A DNA stretch of 16,160 nucleotides from an uncultured beta proteobacterium (lineage in GTDB: Bacteria; Pseudomonadota; Gammaproteobacteria; Burkholderiales; SG8-39): NCBI GenBank assembly GCA_902826155.1, contig CADEDU010000050.1:1-16160 (forward strand), in the 5' to 3' direction. The notes under the pieces are model-generated. The model was not told the origin of the DNA. It saw only the letters and a list, made by a program, of their open reading frames with translations, and searched no databases. This document shows positions 14,416 to 16,160 of the stretch, in pieces. The translations under genes were made by a program, and so were the position numbers. Each line of letters opens with the position of its first letter. The stretch's first letter is position 1.

Positions 14416-15189
14416 CTAGAGCACGCCTGAGATCCCGCCGTCGAGATTGATGCTGGTTCCGGTCACGTAGCTCGCCGCGGACGAGGCGAGGAAAGTGATC
14501 ACGTTGGCGACCTCCTCGGCCTCGCCGATGCGCTTCATCGGGATGTCGTGCGACATGTCGGTATAGAGCTTCTCGAGCGGAACGCCGAGTTTGCGGGCCC
14601 GCGTTTCCCATTGACCGGCTTTGATCCGTCCGATGCAGATCGTGTTCACCAGGATGTTGTCGGCCGCGAATTCCTTCGACAGCGCCTTGGTGAGTGCGAG
14701 GCCGGCTGCGCGGGTCACCGTGGTGGGCATCGAACTCGCGCCCGGTTGCTTGGCGCCGGTGTTGGTGATGTTGATGATGCGTCCGCCGCCGTGTTTTTTC
14801 ATGTGCGGAATCGCGAGCCGGCTCAGTCGGATCGCGGCAAATAATTTGAGATCGAAGTCGAACTGCCAGGTGGCGTCGTCGACGGTTGCGAAATCGCCGC
14901 GCACGGACGTCCCGGCGTTGTTGACCAGGATGTCGATGCGGCCCCAGCGCTGCAGCACCTCGGCAACGGTGCGCTCGATATCGGCGACCTTGGACACATC
15001 GGCGGAGACGGGCAGTGCTTCGCCGCCTGCGGCGCCGACCGTGCGGGCGGTCTGATCGAGCCTGTCTTTGTCGCGTGCGACGATCGCCACTTTCGCCCCC
15101 TCTCGAGCGAGCGCGATGACTGCAGCCTTGCCGATTCCTTGCGTGCCGCCGGTGACGATGGCTACCTTGTCTTTCAATCCGAGTTCCAT
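14416..15189 (-). CDS. SDR-family oxidoreductase lacking the usual Tyr-Lys catalytic pair
   Basis: A cytoplasmic short-chain dehydrogenase/reductase-fold protein, 257 residues. The Rossmann cofactor motif TGGTQGIG (residues 13-20), the NNAG motif (90-93) and the C-terminal YVTGTSINLDGG are all normal and suggest NAD(P)(H) binding. The active-site segment, normally Y-x-x-x-K-A-A, reads T-T-V-T-R-A-A at about 156-162, and the usual Ser about 13 residues before the Tyr is replaced by Thr/Asn in NITNTGAKQPG. Thus Ser, Tyr and Lys all differ while the surrounding ALTKALSKEFAADNILVN is standard. The ATG at 15189 follows GGGAG and begins at the normal SDR N-terminus (MELGLKDKVAIVTGG); a longer open frame upstream is not supported. 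It is divergent from the small barrel-protein gene, with a 158-base gap. Confidence 0.92.
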   Translation of the reverse strand: MELGLKDKVAIVTGGTQGIGKAAVIALAREGAKVAIVARDKDRLDQTARTVGAAGGEALPVSADVSKVADIERTVAEVLQRWGRIDILVNNAGTSVRGDFATVDDATWQFDFDLKLFAAIRLSRLAIPHMKKHGGGRIINITNTGAKQPGASSMPTTVTRAAGLALTKALSKEFAADNILVNTICIGRIKAGQWETRARKLGVPLEKLYTDMSHDIPMKRIGEAEEVANVITFLASSAASYVTGTSINLDGGISGVL

Positions 15190-15228
15190 GCCGACTCCCG
15201 TATCGCGCGCCAGATGCACTGGCTGGTG

Positions 15229-15276
15229 GATGGTTGCGTAGATGACTGCTTGGATGACTGCGTAGATCGTGGGTAG
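15229..15276. repeat. 12-base tandem repeat in the divergent gap before the SDR and barrel genes
   Basis: Units gatggttgcgta (15229-15240), gatgactgcttg (15241-15252) and gatgactgcgta (15253-15264) are followed by a decayed copy gatcgtgggtag (15265-15276). The array lies upstream of both divergent genes and might be an operator or simple slippage product. The gap 15190-15347 otherwise shows only a weak -10-like TATGGT at 15312-15317 for the plus-strand gene. Confidence 0.6.
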
Positions 15277-15332
15277 CGCCACACCGAGAACGCGGATGGG
15301 GCGACTTGCGCTATGGTAAGTGCAAACAAGTC

Positions 15333-15340
15333 GGGGGAGG
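15333..15340 (+). promoter_or_regulatory. Ribosome-binding site deciding the barrel-protein start
   Basis: CGGGGGAGG-type sequence (GGGGGAGG at 15333-15340) stands seven bases before the ATG at 15348 and selects it over an upstream in-frame start at 15306 that would spoil the signal peptide. Confidence 0.75.
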
Positions 15341-15347
15341 GCTGCCG

Positions 15348-16118
15348 ATGCACAGAGCCATCGCGATGGCGATTTCGTTTGCACTGAGCGCGACCGTCAC
15401 CGCACAGACCGGGCCGGACGGAGATGCCGCGTCGGCGCAGGCGCTGGCGCGCGAGAAGGACGAAGCGGCGATCGCCTACAAGCTGACACCGACGGTCTAC
15501 CGTGTGACCGACCAGCGCTCGGCGTTCGACGTCAATCTGCGCGGCAACAAGGGCCCGCACACGTTCTGGGTGGGTCACTACCAGCGCGGCTCGGAGTTCC
15601 AGCAGACGCGTGCCGGCTACGAGCGCGAGATCGAGATACCGAACGGGCGGATCGTCGCAGGCGGGCAGTACGCGACGCGCGGATTCTTCGGCGGCAGCGT
15701 GACGATGGAGTGGGGGCGACCGGTATTCGGAATCGTCGGGATCGGCCGCACCAACCTGAAGGAGTACTACAACCTCGATTTCGATCCGAACGATGCCGTT
15801 CGCTTCGGACTGGGCTGGCGATTGAGCGAGCAGACCACGGTGCAGCTGTTCCAGGTCCGCGACGATCGTGCCCAGTCGGGCAATCGCGTCACGCATCTGA
15901 GCGTGCGAACCCGCCCATCGTCACGCACGCGGATCACGGTCGATGTGTTCCGGCGCTCCGGGTGGAACTACGACGGCGATGAACCGCAGGTGGTGCGCGC
16001 CACCGGGGTCGGCGTCACGCTCGACTACGACCGCTATTTCGCCCGGCTCGCCTGGGATCCCCACGTCAACTTCAGCGGCAACGACATGATGCGTTTCTCG
16101 CTGGGAATGCGGTTCTGA
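15348..16118 (+). CDS. Small outer-membrane beta-barrel protein of unknown function
   Basis: A 256-residue exported protein. Residues 1-19 are a Sec signal peptide (MHRAIAMAISFALSATVTA, cleaved before QTG). The mature part has alternating polar and hydrophobic strands, including HTFWVGHYQRGSEFQQTR, GGSVTMEWGRPVFGIVGIGR, AVRFGLGWRLSEQTTVQLFQVRD and RITVDVFRRSGWNY, and ends MMRFSLGMRF, where the terminal Phe and alternating pattern are the signal for BAM-mediated outer-membrane insertion. About ten to twelve strands could be drawn. I recognise no specific family. It is a single gene, divergent from the SDR, and followed by a small hairpin. Surface or envelope role only is inferred. Confidence 0.8.
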   Translation: MHRAIAMAISFALSATVTAQTGPDGDAASAQALAREKDEAAIAYKLTPTVYRVTDQRSAFDVNLRGNKGPHTFWVGHYQRGSEFQQTRAGYEREIEIPNGRIVAGGQYATRGFFGGSVTMEWGRPVFGIVGIGRTNLKEYYNLDFDPNDAVRFGLGWRLSEQTTVQLFQVRDDRAQSGNRVTHLSVRTRPSSRTRITVDVFRRSGWNYDGDEPQVVRATGVGVTLDYDRYFARLAWDPHVNFSGNDMMRFSLGMRF

Positions 16119-16143
16119 TCGCGAGGCTGCGGCGAGCGCGATC
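16117..16143 (+). terminator. Hairpin at the end of the barrel-protein gene, candidate terminator
   Basis: GATCGCG (16117-16123), which overlaps the stop codon, pairs perfectly with CGCGATC (16137-16143) around a 13-base loop. There is no T-run after it. The remaining bases to the window end show no gene start. Confidence 0.3.
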
Positions 16144-16160
16144 CGAGCGGCACGATGCCA

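Noticed and set aside
1..16160. tRNA, rRNA, CRISPR array, insertion sequence, phage or toxin-antitoxin genes
   Set aside because: No cloverleaf, spaced identical repeats, terminal inverted repeats with transposase, or matching small gene pairs were found in the gaps, which are all short.

Overview
The window is a compact, high-GC, almost fully coding stretch of proteobacterial chromosome. Two complete tripartite (TRAP) uptake systems, an FMN luciferase-like oxidoreductase, PuuE-like hydrolases and Gram-negative outer-membrane proteins all point to a soil- or water-type betaproteobacterium. Burkholderiales is my best guess, but there is no rRNA or marker gene to prove it. I see no tRNA, rRNA, CRISPR array, transposase or phage gene. 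The longest stretch without a gene is 206 bases (2960-3165).

Layout. (1) 1-2959, minus strand: a TRAP transporter operon in the order binding protein, small permease, large permease, followed by the first 23 codons of a gene that leaves the window. (2) 3166-8547, plus strand: a luciferase-like (LLM) flavin oxidoreductase, an alpha/beta hydrolase with a Cys nucleophile and a long basic tail, then after a 136-base gap a second TRAP transporter in the different order small permease, large permease, binding protein. (3) 8593-9579, minus strand: a quinone-oxidoreductase-type NADPH reductase. (4) 9661-12250, plus strand: an isochorismatase-family cysteine hydrolase followed by two tandem polysaccharide-deacetylase/PuuE-like hydrolases whose genes overlap by four bases. 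(5) 12266-15189, minus strand: an SDR oxidoreductase, a secreted cupredoxin-like protein and an AlgE-like outer-membrane porin. (6) 15348-16118, plus strand: a small outer-membrane beta-barrel protein of unknown role.

How it may fit together (inference). Two high-affinity TRAP systems scavenge small, probably carboxylate-bearing or amide-bearing organic acids. The flavin oxidoreductase, alpha/beta hydrolase, cysteine amidohydrolase and paired PuuE-like hydrolases form a set that recalls, in enzyme classes only, the Rut pyrimidine route (RutA flavin monooxygenase, RutB cysteine hydrolase, RutD alpha/beta hydrolase) with allantoinase-type C-N hydrolases added. The most economical reading is an undescribed catabolic locus for a nitrogen-containing ring or amide. 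The substrate cannot be read from the sequence, and no transcriptional regulator is present in the window.

The most unusual details are the Ser-to-Cys nucleophile and histone-like tail of the alpha/beta hydrolase, the asymmetric deacetylase pair (the motif His of the first is Asn in the second), an SDR lacking the catalytic Tyr and Lys, and short tandem repeats in two intergenic regions flanking the cysteine hydrolase and inside the porin signal peptide.
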